A stretch of DNA of 64,000 bases from Limnobacter humi (lineage in GTDB: Bacteria > Pseudomonadota > Gammaproteobacteria > Burkholderiales > Burkholderiaceae_B), in the NCBI RefSeq assembly GCF_024518835.1, contig NZ_JANIGO010000006.1, positions 1 to 64,000 on the forward strand. Direction: 5' to 3'. Positions 54,247 through 61,247 of this stretch are shown here, one piece after another. Numbering within the stretch: the first letter of the stretch is position 1; each line of letters opens with the position of its first letter. Both the position numbers and the translations under genes were made by a program. The notes beneath the pieces were generated by a model. The model was not told the DNA's origin, did no database searches, and saw only the letters and a program-made list of their open reading frames with translations.

Positions 54247-54293
54247 TGCACCGATAGAAAATAGAATCAATCGGCAACGTTATCGATGATTTC

Positions 54294-54312
54294 GCTCGAT
54301 TCAAAATCGAGC
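54294..54312. repeat. Inverted repeat between hcp and the GlxA-type gene
   Basis: GCTCGATT, loop CAA, AATCGAGC: a perfect 8-bp dyad, 48 bases before the hcp start. It has no T run on either strand, so it is more likely an operator for hcp than a terminator of the upstream regulator gene. Confidence 0.5.
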
Positions 54313-54378
54313 CCAGATTGATTCATTCAACCGAGGTACTCAGTAGGAAATCTCCAGGCATGTCGTCGATTGGAAGAG

Positions 54379-55335
54379 TCAACGCCGAGCATATTGCCGC
54401 CGATACTGGAAAGGCGACAGCCCGGTGACCTGTTTGAACTGGCGGCGAAGGTTGGATTCGTTGCTGTAGCCGAGGTTGCTGCTGATGCTGCTCACGGGCA
54501 GGCTGGACCAAATCAATTGCTCGCTCACCTGGTGCAGTTTTAAAAGGCGTGCGTAGGTCGCAACCGGTGTGTTGGTCAAATCCCGCACTTTGCGGGCCAA
54601 AGTGCGTTCGCTCAGGTTTAGTTGTGTCGCCAAGGCTTGAACCGTGATTGTTTCGGCCGGTGTTTTGGCCACCAGCTCCGCCAATTGCCGCAAAAGCGGG
54701 TCAGCCTGTTCCATGAACGCAAAGGAGCGGAAGGCCGGGTGGTGCTGGACCGGGCGGGGGAGCACCATCAAGCGCATGAATTCCTGAAACACCGGGGTTT
54801 TCAGGTGGGTCCGAACCAGTTCCTGCGCCAACATCAAGTAACCATGTACACCAGCCGCCGTGCCCACCTTTGGGGTCAGAATGCAGTCGCTGTCCACGTG
54901 CCACCGAACCTTCGGGTATTTCCGTTCAACAAATTCAGCCAGCCACCAGGTGGCGGTGGCCGCGTGTTGATTCAGTCGCCCGCTGGCAGCAGCCAGACAA
55001 ACCCCGGTGCAGTAACTCCACAGTTGAATGGGGGCCGGCAACGTTCGAAGTTGGTCGATCAACTCGGCCTGTTGCGCCAAGGCCTGTGCCATGTCAGTGG
55101 GTGACTCGGTCCACAGGCCTGGAATCAACAGTGCGTCCAGCTCGGTGTTGTTCAACAGGGCATTGGGCTGTAGCGAAACACCGTTGCCGTAGGCCACTGC
55201 CTCCAGGCGAGTGCCCACCCACACGGTTTCAAACAGGGGTTTTCGGGCAAGCCGATTGGCAGCCTGCAGCAAGTCGTTGAACGACAGCAGGCCGGCAGGC
55301 ATGCAACCCGGGTAAAGCAACAGGCCAATGATCAT
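54379..55335 (-). CDS. GlxA-family AraC-type transcriptional regulator
   Basis: A 318-residue regulator. I take the ATG at 55335 so that the protein begins M-I-I-G-L-L-L-Y-P-G, the usual start of the DJ-1/PfpI domain; 55383 is an alternative. The DJ-1 domain has W-S-Y-C-T-G-V-C-L-A-A-A at the nucleophile elbow. The C-terminal AraC helix-turn-helix pair reads V-Q-A-L-A-T-Q-L-N-L-S-E-R-T-L-A-R and then GYSNESNLRRQFKQVTGLSP. It is divergent from the MBL gene; a palindrome GTATG-C-CATAC (55375-55385) lies between them and could be its operator. Confidence 0.83.
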   Translation of the reverse strand: MIIGLLLYPGCMPAGLLSFNDLLQAANRLARKPLFETVWVGTRLEAVAYGNGVSLQPNALLNNTELDALLIPGLWTESPTDMAQALAQQAELIDQLRTLPAPIQLWSYCTGVCLAAASGRLNQHAATATWWLAEFVERKYPKVRWHVDSDCILTPKVGTAAGVHGYLMLAQELVRTHLKTPVFQEFMRLMVLPRPVQHHPAFRSFAFMEQADPLLRQLAELVAKTPAETITVQALATQLNLSERTLARKVRDLTNTPVATYARLLKLHQVSEQLIWSSLPVSSISSNLGYSNESNLRRQFKQVTGLSPFQYRRQYARR

Positions 55336-55439
55336 GGAAAAGACGGTGGCAGAAAATGACTTAAAAATGTCAATGTATGCCATACCTGTCAAGGGCTGGT
55401 TGTTGGGATGATGAATACCATCAACACAGGAGGCTTTCC

Positions 55440-56228
55440 ATGAACATTCAACAAATTCGCAATGCCACGGTGGTGGTGGAGTTGGGCCGACGCCGCATAT
55501 TGGTGGACCCCATGCTGGCCCCCAAGGGCGCATTGCCACCGCTGAAGTTTTCGGGTGGCATGGTGAGAAACCCCACGGTGGGTTTGCCCACAGAGGCCGA
55601 AGTGGCCTTGCAGGGCATTACCCACTGCCTGATTACACACTGCCAGAAAGGGCACTTTGACCACTTGGACCGGGCGGGCAAGGCCTGGCTGCGCGAACGA
55701 CAAATACCGGTGATTTGCACGCCGCATGATGCACCCCACCTGGCTGCCAAGGGCTTGAATGTGCAGCCACTCAAGCTCAATGAGCAAGGCGTGGGTGCAT
55801 TTTTCGAGGGCCAGGTTCGTACCGTGCGTTGCGTGCACGGCCGCGGGTTTGTGGGCTCGCTGATGGAGCATGGTGTGGGTTATTTCATTGAAATGCCCGG
55901 AGAGCCGTCGCTGTACCTCAGTGGAGATACGCTGCTGACCCCGGCGATTGCCGAGTTTGTGTTGACCCACCAGCCCGCAGTCAGTGTGGTGCCAGCCGGT
56001 GGGGCCCGCTTTGACATGGGCGGCGACATCATCATGGGGGTTGAGGATGTGTTGGAATTTGCACGCCTGAGTGAAGGGCTGGTGGTGGCCAACCACCTGG
56101 AGGCGATCAGCCACTGCCCCGTGACCCGACAGGCCTTGGCGCGGGCAGCGCAGCATGCGGGTGTGGCAGACCGCCTTCACATTCCAGACGATGGTGCAAT
56201 CATCGAGGTGAATGTGCAGACAGCCTGA
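55440..56228 (+). CDS. MBL-fold metallo-hydrolase (UlaG-like)
   Basis: A 262-residue protein from the ATG at 55440, with AGGAGG 8 bases upstream. The metal motif is LITHCQKGHFDHLD, with His, His, Asp and His ligands in a spacing two residues longer than THxHxDH. Further motifs are Y-L-S-G-D-T-L-L-T and V-A-N-H-L-E-A-I-S-H-C. Substrate unknown. It is the likely target of the divergent GlxA-type regulator. Confidence 0.8.
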   Translation: MNIQQIRNATVVVELGRRRILVDPMLAPKGALPPLKFSGGMVRNPTVGLPTEAEVALQGITHCLITHCQKGHFDHLDRAGKAWLRERQIPVICTPHDAPHLAAKGLNVQPLKLNEQGVGAFFEGQVRTVRCVHGRGFVGSLMEHGVGYFIEMPGEPSLYLSGDTLLTPAIAEFVLTHQPAVSVVPAGGARFDMGGDIIMGVEDVLEFARLSEGLVVANHLEAISHCPVTRQALARAAQHAGVADRLHIPDDGAIIEVNVQTA

Positions 56229-56229
56229 G

Positions 56230-56481
56230 TCACGCGTGCTTGGTTAATCTGCTAGCCCACTGCCTGGCGATGGGCCCGATGACGATCACTGCCGGGCAGG
56301 CCACCCACCACGCCACAATCCAGGCCGAGAGCCAGGTGGAAAGCCAGGTGGTGATCCACAGGCTGGGGTTGCTCAAGGTGGGTTCGACTGCCTTCAGGGT
56401 TGAAATGCCCGACACCAAGAGGGACATCAACCCCGAGAGGATGGCACTGAATAAAAAGGATTCAAAACGTTTGGGAAACAT
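56230..56481 (-). CDS. DUF2798 small membrane protein
   Basis: An 83-residue protein with two membrane helices, beginning F-P-K-R-F-E-S-F-L-F-S-A-I-L-S-G-L-M-S and ending in G-P-I-A-R-Q-W. These are the DUF2798 hallmarks; function unknown. It overlaps the end of the upstream flavodoxin gene by 20 bases, and sits last in the MerR-controlled operon. Confidence 0.8.
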   Translation of the reverse strand: MFPKRFESFLFSAILSGLMSLLVSGISTLKAVEPTLSNPSLWITTWLSTWLSAWIVAWWVACPAVIVIGPIARQWASRLTKHA

Positions 56482-57079
56482 GGTGGGCTCCTTGCGTGGT
56501 TGAGGCGGGCTGATGAATGGGCGTCAGCCGTTGAAGGCTTCGCGCAAACAGTTGGCCGAATAACTGCGCGCTGCGGATGTCGCCGGGTACAAAGGCGTTG
56601 GCGGCCGATCCATGACCCGCTTGGGCCATCAGCCCACTCCAGGAGCCCAGCCGGTTGGCCGCCTCGTCGTAGGGCACACCGGTGTGTTGCTCGGGCAGAA
56701 TCGGGTTGCCCGCCCACAACATGCCGTGCTGCATGCAGAAGGTGAACAGCGAGATCAAGGTGCTTTGCTTGTCACCGGCCGGCAATGAAGACACCGTAAA
56801 GCCAGCGGCCAGCTTGCCGTTCAGCAACTGCTTTTTCCACAACCCGCCCGTTGAATCCATGAATGCCTTGAAGGGCGCAGACACACCGCCCAGGTAGGTT
56901 GGTGAACCCAGAATCAGCCCGTCGTAGCGCAGTATGCTCTCCGGGTTGCGTGCGGCTTCATCAGCCTTGATCAATGTCACCTCGGTGTCAGGCTCATGGC
57001 TTGAGCCTGCTGCAATATGTTGTGCAATGTGTTCGGTGTGCCCATGGGCACTGTGGTAAATCACGGCGATGTGTTTCAT
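56462..57079 (-). CDS. WrbA/flavodoxin-like NAD(P)H:quinone reductase family protein
   Basis: A 205-residue FMN-binding protein, ATG at 57079. The FMN phosphate loop is YHSAHGHTEH near the start, and LGSPTYLGGVSAPFKAFMD follows, as in WrbA-type quinone reductases. It lies between DUF2938 and DUF2798, 19 bases after the former. The MerR-type operator upstream of the operon suggests induction by a quinone-like or electrophilic signal. Confidence 0.8.
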   Translation of the reverse strand: MKHIAVIYHSAHGHTEHIAQHIAAGSSHEPDTEVTLIKADEAARNPESILRYDGLILGSPTYLGGVSAPFKAFMDSTGGLWKKQLLNGKLAAGFTVSSLPAGDKQSTLISLFTFCMQHGMLWAGNPILPEQHTGVPYDEAANRLGSWSGLMAQAGHGSAANAFVPGDIRSAQLFGQLFARSLQRLTPIHQPASTTQGAHHVSQTF

Positions 57080-57098
57080 GGTTAGGTCTCCAGACGAA

Positions 57099-57593
57099 TC
57101 AGTGGACAAGCAGGTTGACGCTGAATGCAGCGATATACAGGCCCGCACCAAACACGGCGTGGTTGATGAGGCTGCGCAGGCGGTTTTTAAAAGGGGCAGG
57201 GGTGCGAGCTGATGCCACACCCAAACCCATGGCGGGTTGCATCACAAAAAACGGGAACACCACCGTGGCAAGCCCCACCAACAGCGCAGGCGTCGCAGTG
57301 GGGGCCAATAACCAATCCGTTCCCACCATGGCCAATAACAAACCCGCAAACAGCGCACCCGTGGCGTAATGGGTGAACCAACCCAGTGCCAGCTCATGTT
57401 GAACAGGGCTGGCTTTGCCAATGGCGGCGTGTACAAACCGCCCTCGCAGGCAATGCCCAACCCAGCGGCCGATGAATGCGAAGTTCAAGGTTGGCACGTT
57501 GAAATGCTTGAGGATTTGGAGCCACAAGTCCATGACCCCGGTGGCCCCAAGGCCAATGGTCACGGTGTGAAGGATGGTGTGCAATGTGTTCAT
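57099..57593 (-). CDS. DUF2938 membrane protein
   Basis: A 164-residue protein with four membrane helices. The DUF2938 pattern is clear: G-L-G-A-T-G-V-M-D-L-W-L near the start, G-R-W-V-G-H in the middle and N-H-A-V-F-G-A-G-L-Y close to the end. Function unknown. It is the first gene of the operon driven by the MerR-type promoter at 57631-57661. Confidence 0.82.
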   Translation of the reverse strand: MNTLHTILHTVTIGLGATGVMDLWLQILKHFNVPTLNFAFIGRWVGHCLRGRFVHAAIGKASPVQHELALGWFTHYATGALFAGLLLAMVGTDWLLAPTATPALLVGLATVVFPFFVMQPAMGLGVASARTPAPFKNRLRSLINHAVFGAGLYIAAFSVNLLVH

Positions 57594-57630
57594 GGTGCCT
57601 CCCTGTGCACTTGACGGTGTTCATGCAAAC

Positions 57631-57661
57631 AAGGTACAAGTTGAAGTCAACTTCAAGTCAA
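57631..57661 (-). promoter_or_regulatory. MerR-type promoter and operator with 19-base spacer
   Basis: On the minus strand the -35 box TTGACT (57656-57661) and -10 box TACCTT (57631-57636) are 19 bases apart, the overlong spacing typical of MerR-controlled promoters. The spacer holds a perfect dyad, AAGTTGA-AG-TCAACTT (57638-57653), centred between the boxes. It should drive the DUF2938-wrbA-DUF2798 operon under the MerR-type gene at 57673. Confidence 0.8.
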
Positions 57662-57672
57662 GAGGTTTTCGC

Positions 57673-58092
57673 ATGGACATTGCCCAGGTGGCCAAACACA
57701 GTGGCGTACCCGCATCTGCACTTCGGTATTACGAGAAGGTGGGGCTGATTTGTTCGGTGAGCAAGAAGGGGGAGCGGCGCAAATTTCCGGACTCGGTGTT
57801 TGACCGGCTCGCCCTGATTGCGTTGGGGCAGGGGGCTGGGCTGTCGCTGGAGGAAATCCGCTCGATGCTGACGCCTGAAGGCAAGCCCGACATTGATCGA
57901 CAACTGCTCGCAGCCAAAGCAGATGAGCTGGACGCTGCAGTCAAACGACTGCGCGCCATGAGCAAGGGTTTGCGCCACGCTGCGCAATGTCCGGCATCCA
58001 ACCACGCAGCCTGCCCCAGTTTTCAGAAGTTGCTGTCGGCGGCTGCATCGGGTGCGCTCGAGCGGCGGTGGGGTAAGCGGTCTCTATTTTAA
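57673..58092 (+). CDS. MerR-family transcriptional regulator
   Basis: A 139-residue regulator, ATG at 57673. The N-terminal winged helix reads IAQVAKHSGVPASALRYYEK and ends in R-R-K-F-P-D-S-V-F-D-R-L; a dimerisation helix and a C-terminal C-P-x-x-N-x-x-x-C-P pair follow, which may bind metal or sense redox. It is divergent from the DUF2938 operon and its operator lies in the 79-base gap. Confidence 0.86.
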   Translation: MDIAQVAKHSGVPASALRYYEKVGLICSVSKKGERRKFPDSVFDRLALIALGQGAGLSLEEIRSMLTPEGKPDIDRQLLAAKADELDAAVKRLRAMSKGLRHAAQCPASNHAACPSFQKLLSAAASGALERRWGKRSLF

Positions 58093-58475
58093 TTTCGGCT
58101 GCCAGAGCAGACGTCCCCTTCCTCAACGGGCTTTAGCCATTCTCGGAGGTATTCAAGGCGCTGCCGGGTTTGATTCAGACGAGACAAACACAGGCAGTCC
58201 GACAAAACACTGCCGTAGGTGTCCGGCGAAGCGTTGGGAAATTCGAGTGCAAGGTTTGCTTGGACCGAGCGATCCCAGGTTTGTTGACTGGTTTTCAGGG
58301 CCAGAAGAAATGGTTTGTCCTTGCCATGATTTTTTTGAACTTGGCGGATTGTTTGCTGTAGATCCAATTTGGCCTGCTTGAGCTCATCGCAGGGCGTAAG
58401 GTCTGCCGCCAAGACGACCTGAGTAAATCCAAAAACGATCGCAGCGAGAACGCTGATTTTGAGGTTCATGGGCAT
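58089..58475 (-). CDS. LprI-like lysozyme-inhibitor protein (putative immunity)
   Basis: A 128-residue protein; the ATG at 58475 overlaps the stop of the lysozyme gene (TGATG). A signal peptide (about 1-23, ending V-V-L-A-A) sends it to the periplasm. The mature chain resembles DUF1311/LprI inhibitors: Cys pairs, L-L-A-L-K-T-S-Q-Q-T-W-D and C-L-C-L-S-R-L-N-Q-T-R-Q-R-L-E-Y-L. Coupling to a lysozyme gene makes it the likely immunity protein. Family call moderate. Confidence 0.62.
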   Translation of the reverse strand: MPMNLKISVLAAIVFGFTQVVLAADLTPCDELKQAKLDLQQTIRQVQKNHGKDKPFLLALKTSQQTWDRSVQANLALEFPNASPDTYGSVLSDCLCLSRLNQTRQRLEYLREWLKPVEEGDVCSGSRN

Positions 58476-58960
58476 CAGTCCCTATTCATAAAAAGCTCGA
58501 TCTCTTTTTTTCGGCGATTGACGAGGCCTTGCAATACTCGGCTGCCTGCTTTGTTATACGTTTGCATGCATTGGGGAATACTGTCTAGCGGTTGATCGGG
58601 GAAGCGTTCGAAACACCGATCCATCATCAATTTGAAGTTGCCACTACCAACGTTGTAAGTAAAGGAGACGAGCGCATCAAACTGTGCTTGATTTACTGAC
58701 AGTCCTCTGCTTTTGAGGATCTTGTTAACAAAAGCCTCGGCATCCTCAACGTCGACCATAAACAGTTGATCTGCTCGCGATTTGGATATCCCTTTTCTGA
58801 ACACTGATTCATTCTCGCGCCCGTCACAAAAGCCGCGATGTACCAAATGACCCCACCCAATGGTGCAATGGCCTGCTCCGTCGCTGTCGTAGAGCGTCGC
58901 GCTGAAACGCTCGAACTCCTGAATAAGCGCTTTGCCTTTTATTCCCAGTTTCATGAACAT
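58475..58960 (-). CDS. GH24 phage-type lysozyme (putative T6SS effector)
   Basis: A 161-residue muramidase. The GH24 active site is visible: E17 in EFERF, D27 in YDSDGAG and T33 in CTIGWGH, in the E-D-T order of T4 lysozyme. Then F-D-A-L-V-S-F-T-Y-N-V-G, the conserved GH24 substrate loop, and L-V-N-R-R-K-K-E-I-E-L-F at the end. No signal peptide and no holin or phage genes nearby, which favours an effector rather than a prophage endolysin. The next gene is a lysozyme-inhibitor homologue. Confidence 0.8.
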   Translation of the reverse strand: MFMKLGIKGKALIQEFERFSATLYDSDGAGHCTIGWGHLVHRGFCDGRENESVFRKGISKSRADQLFMVDVEDAEAFVNKILKSRGLSVNQAQFDALVSFTYNVGSGNFKLMMDRCFERFPDQPLDSIPQCMQTYNKAGSRVLQGLVNRRKKEIELFMNRD

Positions 58961-59236
58961 TGGCCCCGAAAGACCAAATCTTGATTAGCGCCGCGTTATG
59001 GTTACAAACACTGCCTTGGTTCTGGTCGCTCAACAGGGTTAATGAACGAGCGGAATCTGTACATGGGGTGCTGGATAGTTAATAGATCTTGATCTGGAAA
59101 AACAAAATCTGCATCGGGTTATCCCCCGGTTTTATCAGACCGCTTCGACTCACCACGCACACAAAATCTGTTTAACATCAACAATCCTCATGGCGATTGT
59201 TGGCCTGAATAAACCCCTCTGATCAAAGTCCATTCT

Positions 59237-60004
59237 GTGTTCACACATTTCTTCGCGCAGCATGACGCTGCATTGCTGCTTCTCGTGGCGCTGGCTGGCC
59301 TGTATGCTGGCACTCAAAACGTGCTCGCCGGTGGCGGCTCATTCATCACGTTTCCGGCGCTGCTGTTGGCGGGGCTGAACCCACTGGCCGCCAATATCAC
59401 ATCCACGGTGGCCCTGTTTCCCAATCAGCTCACGTCGTCTTTTGCGGGTCGGCACTTGGCTGGTGGCGTTCACGGCGTCAGTTTGAAGCGGCTGTTCATT
59501 CTGAGTATCGTTGGCGGCATTGCAGGTGCGGTACTCCTGCTGTGCACCCCGGTCAGCATGTTTAGCCGATTGGTGCCTTGGCTGGTGCTGTTCGCCACCA
59601 CGGTGTTTGCGTGGGGTAGTTTCAGGAAAAAACCGGAGCAGGCTGGCAAAGCGCTGTCGGACAGGACCATTCAATGTGCGCAGTTTTTGATTGGCGTCTA
59701 TGGCGGTTATTTTGGCGGGGGCATCGGGTTTTTGATGCTGGCGGTTTTAACCATCGCCGGGCAACAGGTGCGCATGGCGGCCGCCACCAAAAACATGCTG
59801 GCCATGGCTATGAATGCCTCCGCAGTCGCCATCTTTGCTTTTTCTGATCACATCGACTGGGTGACCTGCCTGGCGTTGATGATCGGCGGTGTGGGTGGAG
59901 CGTTTACGGGCAACTGGCTGATGCACCGACTGCCCGAGAAAATTCTTCGCGGGTTTATTGTTGCAGTGGGTGTGGTGTTGACCGTCTGGTTGTTTGTTCG
60001 CTAA
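59237..60004 (+). CDS. Sulfite exporter TauE/SafE family protein
   Basis: A 255-residue, about eight-helix protein with a GTG start. The two half-repeats begin GLYAGTQNVLAGGGSFITFP and GVYGGYFGGGIGFLMLAVL, as in TauE/SafE transporters, which export sulfite or organosulfur compounds. Substrate unknown. The single gene follows a 276-base gap in which I see no gene. Confidence 0.86.
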   Translation: MFTHFFAQHDAALLLLVALAGLYAGTQNVLAGGGSFITFPALLLAGLNPLAANITSTVALFPNQLTSSFAGRHLAGGVHGVSLKRLFILSIVGGIAGAVLLLCTPVSMFSRLVPWLVLFATTVFAWGSFRKKPEQAGKALSDRTIQCAQFLIGVYGGYFGGGIGFLMLAVLTIAGQQVRMAAATKNMLAMAMNASAVAIFAFSDHIDWVTCLALMIGGVGGAFTGNWLMHRLPEKILRGFIVAVGVVLTVWLFVR

Positions 60005-60041
60005 CGTGTGCACCGACGGCCAACAGCCCACATGGGTCTGA

Positions 60042-60686
60042 TTAAAACTGCAAATCCCGAACATACGGGTTTCGCTTGCGCTCTTCCCCAAAACTGCTTT
60101 CCGGGCCGTGGCCTGGAATAAATACCGTGTCGTTGCCCATGGGCCACAAGCGTTGCTTGATGCTGTCGATGAGCGTATCGAAGTCGCCCCCCGGAAAGTC
60201 GGTTCGGCCAATGCTGCCCGCAAACAGCACATCACCCACAAATGCACGCTTCGCCTCGGGCGAGTGAAACACCACATGGCCCGGTGTGTGTCCAGGGCAG
60301 TGGCGCACGTTCAACGTGCTGTTGCCGATGCTCACCGTGTCGCCATCATTCAGCCAGCGGGTGGGCGTGAATGGGCGCGACAGCGGGAAGTTGAACATGC
60401 GGCTTTGGTCGGCCAGCCGGTCAATCCAGAACTGGTCGCCGGTGTGCGGGCCAACAATGGGTAAGTTCAAGCGCTCGGCCAGCTCGGCAGTGCCGCCTGC
60501 ATGATCAATGTGCGCGTGCGTCAGCCAGATTTGTTCAAGGGTGATGCCCAGTTTCCCCACCGTTTTTTGCAACGTATCCAGGTCGCCACCGGGGTCGATG
60601 ATGGCGGCTTTTCGGGTTTCGTCGCACCACACAATGGAGCAATTTTGGGCAAACGGGGTCACGGGAATGGTTTGGTACTGAAGCAT
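60042..60686 (-). CDS. MBL-fold hydrolase, glyoxalase II-like
   Basis: A 214-residue metallo-beta-lactamase-fold protein. The dinuclear metal site is LTHAHIDHAGG (HxHxDH), with C-P-G-H-T-P-G-H and FVGDVLFAGSIGRTDFPGG further on. This short form (YcbL-like) hydrolyses S-lactoylglutathione-like thioesters in known relatives. Single gene; no partner. Confidence 0.87.
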   Translation of the reverse strand: MLQYQTIPVTPFAQNCSIVWCDETRKAAIIDPGGDLDTLQKTVGKLGITLEQIWLTHAHIDHAGGTAELAERLNLPIVGPHTGDQFWIDRLADQSRMFNFPLSRPFTPTRWLNDGDTVSIGNSTLNVRHCPGHTPGHVVFHSPEAKRAFVGDVLFAGSIGRTDFPGGDFDTLIDSIKQRLWPMGNDTVFIPGHGPESSFGEERKRNPYVRDLQF

Positions 60687-60806
60687 GGGGCAAGGCCAGT
60701 TGAAACAAGCCTCACATGGTAGTCAATCTGGCTGGCGTGGGCAAACCCGCCCCAGAAAGTCGGTTAGTCTGATTGAACATTCCCCAATGACGTCACCGGA
60801 GGTTTC

Positions 60807-61163
60807 ATGCTCATCGCTGCGCAGGTTGTCACCATGCTGGTTGCTGTACTTCACGTGTATTTTTTGGTGCTGGAAATGTTTTTGTGGACCAAGCCTGCAG
60901 GCCGCAAAGCCTTTGGGATGAGCGCCGAACAAGCCGAGGCCACCAAAGTGTTGGCGGCCAATCAGGGCCTGTACAACGGGTTTCTGGCAGCGGGCCTGTT
61001 CTGGGGGCTTTTTTTGGGCACCAGCGGCACCGCCATCCAATTGTTTTTTCTGGGGTGTGTGGTGGTGGCAGGGGTCTTTGGCGCCTTCACGGCCAGCCGG
61101 AAAATTCTGTACATTCAGGCCTTGCCAGCGTTGGTGGGGTTGGTCTTCACGTTGATCCGATAA
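60807..61163 (+). CDS. DUF1304 membrane protein
   Basis: A 118-residue protein with four membrane helices, and the DUF1304 motifs H-V-Y-F-L-V-L-E-M-F-L-W near the start and N-Q-G-L-Y-N-G-F-L-A-A-G in the second helix. Function unknown. It stands alone between the MBL gene and the amidohydrolase. Confidence 0.87.
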   Translation: MLIAAQVVTMLVAVLHVYFLVLEMFLWTKPAGRKAFGMSAEQAEATKVLAANQGLYNGFLAAGLFWGLFLGTSGTAIQLFFLGCVVVAGVFGAFTASRKILYIQALPALVGLVFTLIR

Positions 61164-61247
61164 CAAATCGCGAACGGCTGTCCGAATCGATCAAGTATTT
61201 TTTCAACAGCTTGTTTACGCTTTGAAAAAACAATGAGGAGACACGGC

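Noticed and set aside
58475-58960. Prophage endolysin
   Set aside because: No holin, spanin, capsid or integrase gene is near; the partner is an inhibitor-like protein with a signal peptide.
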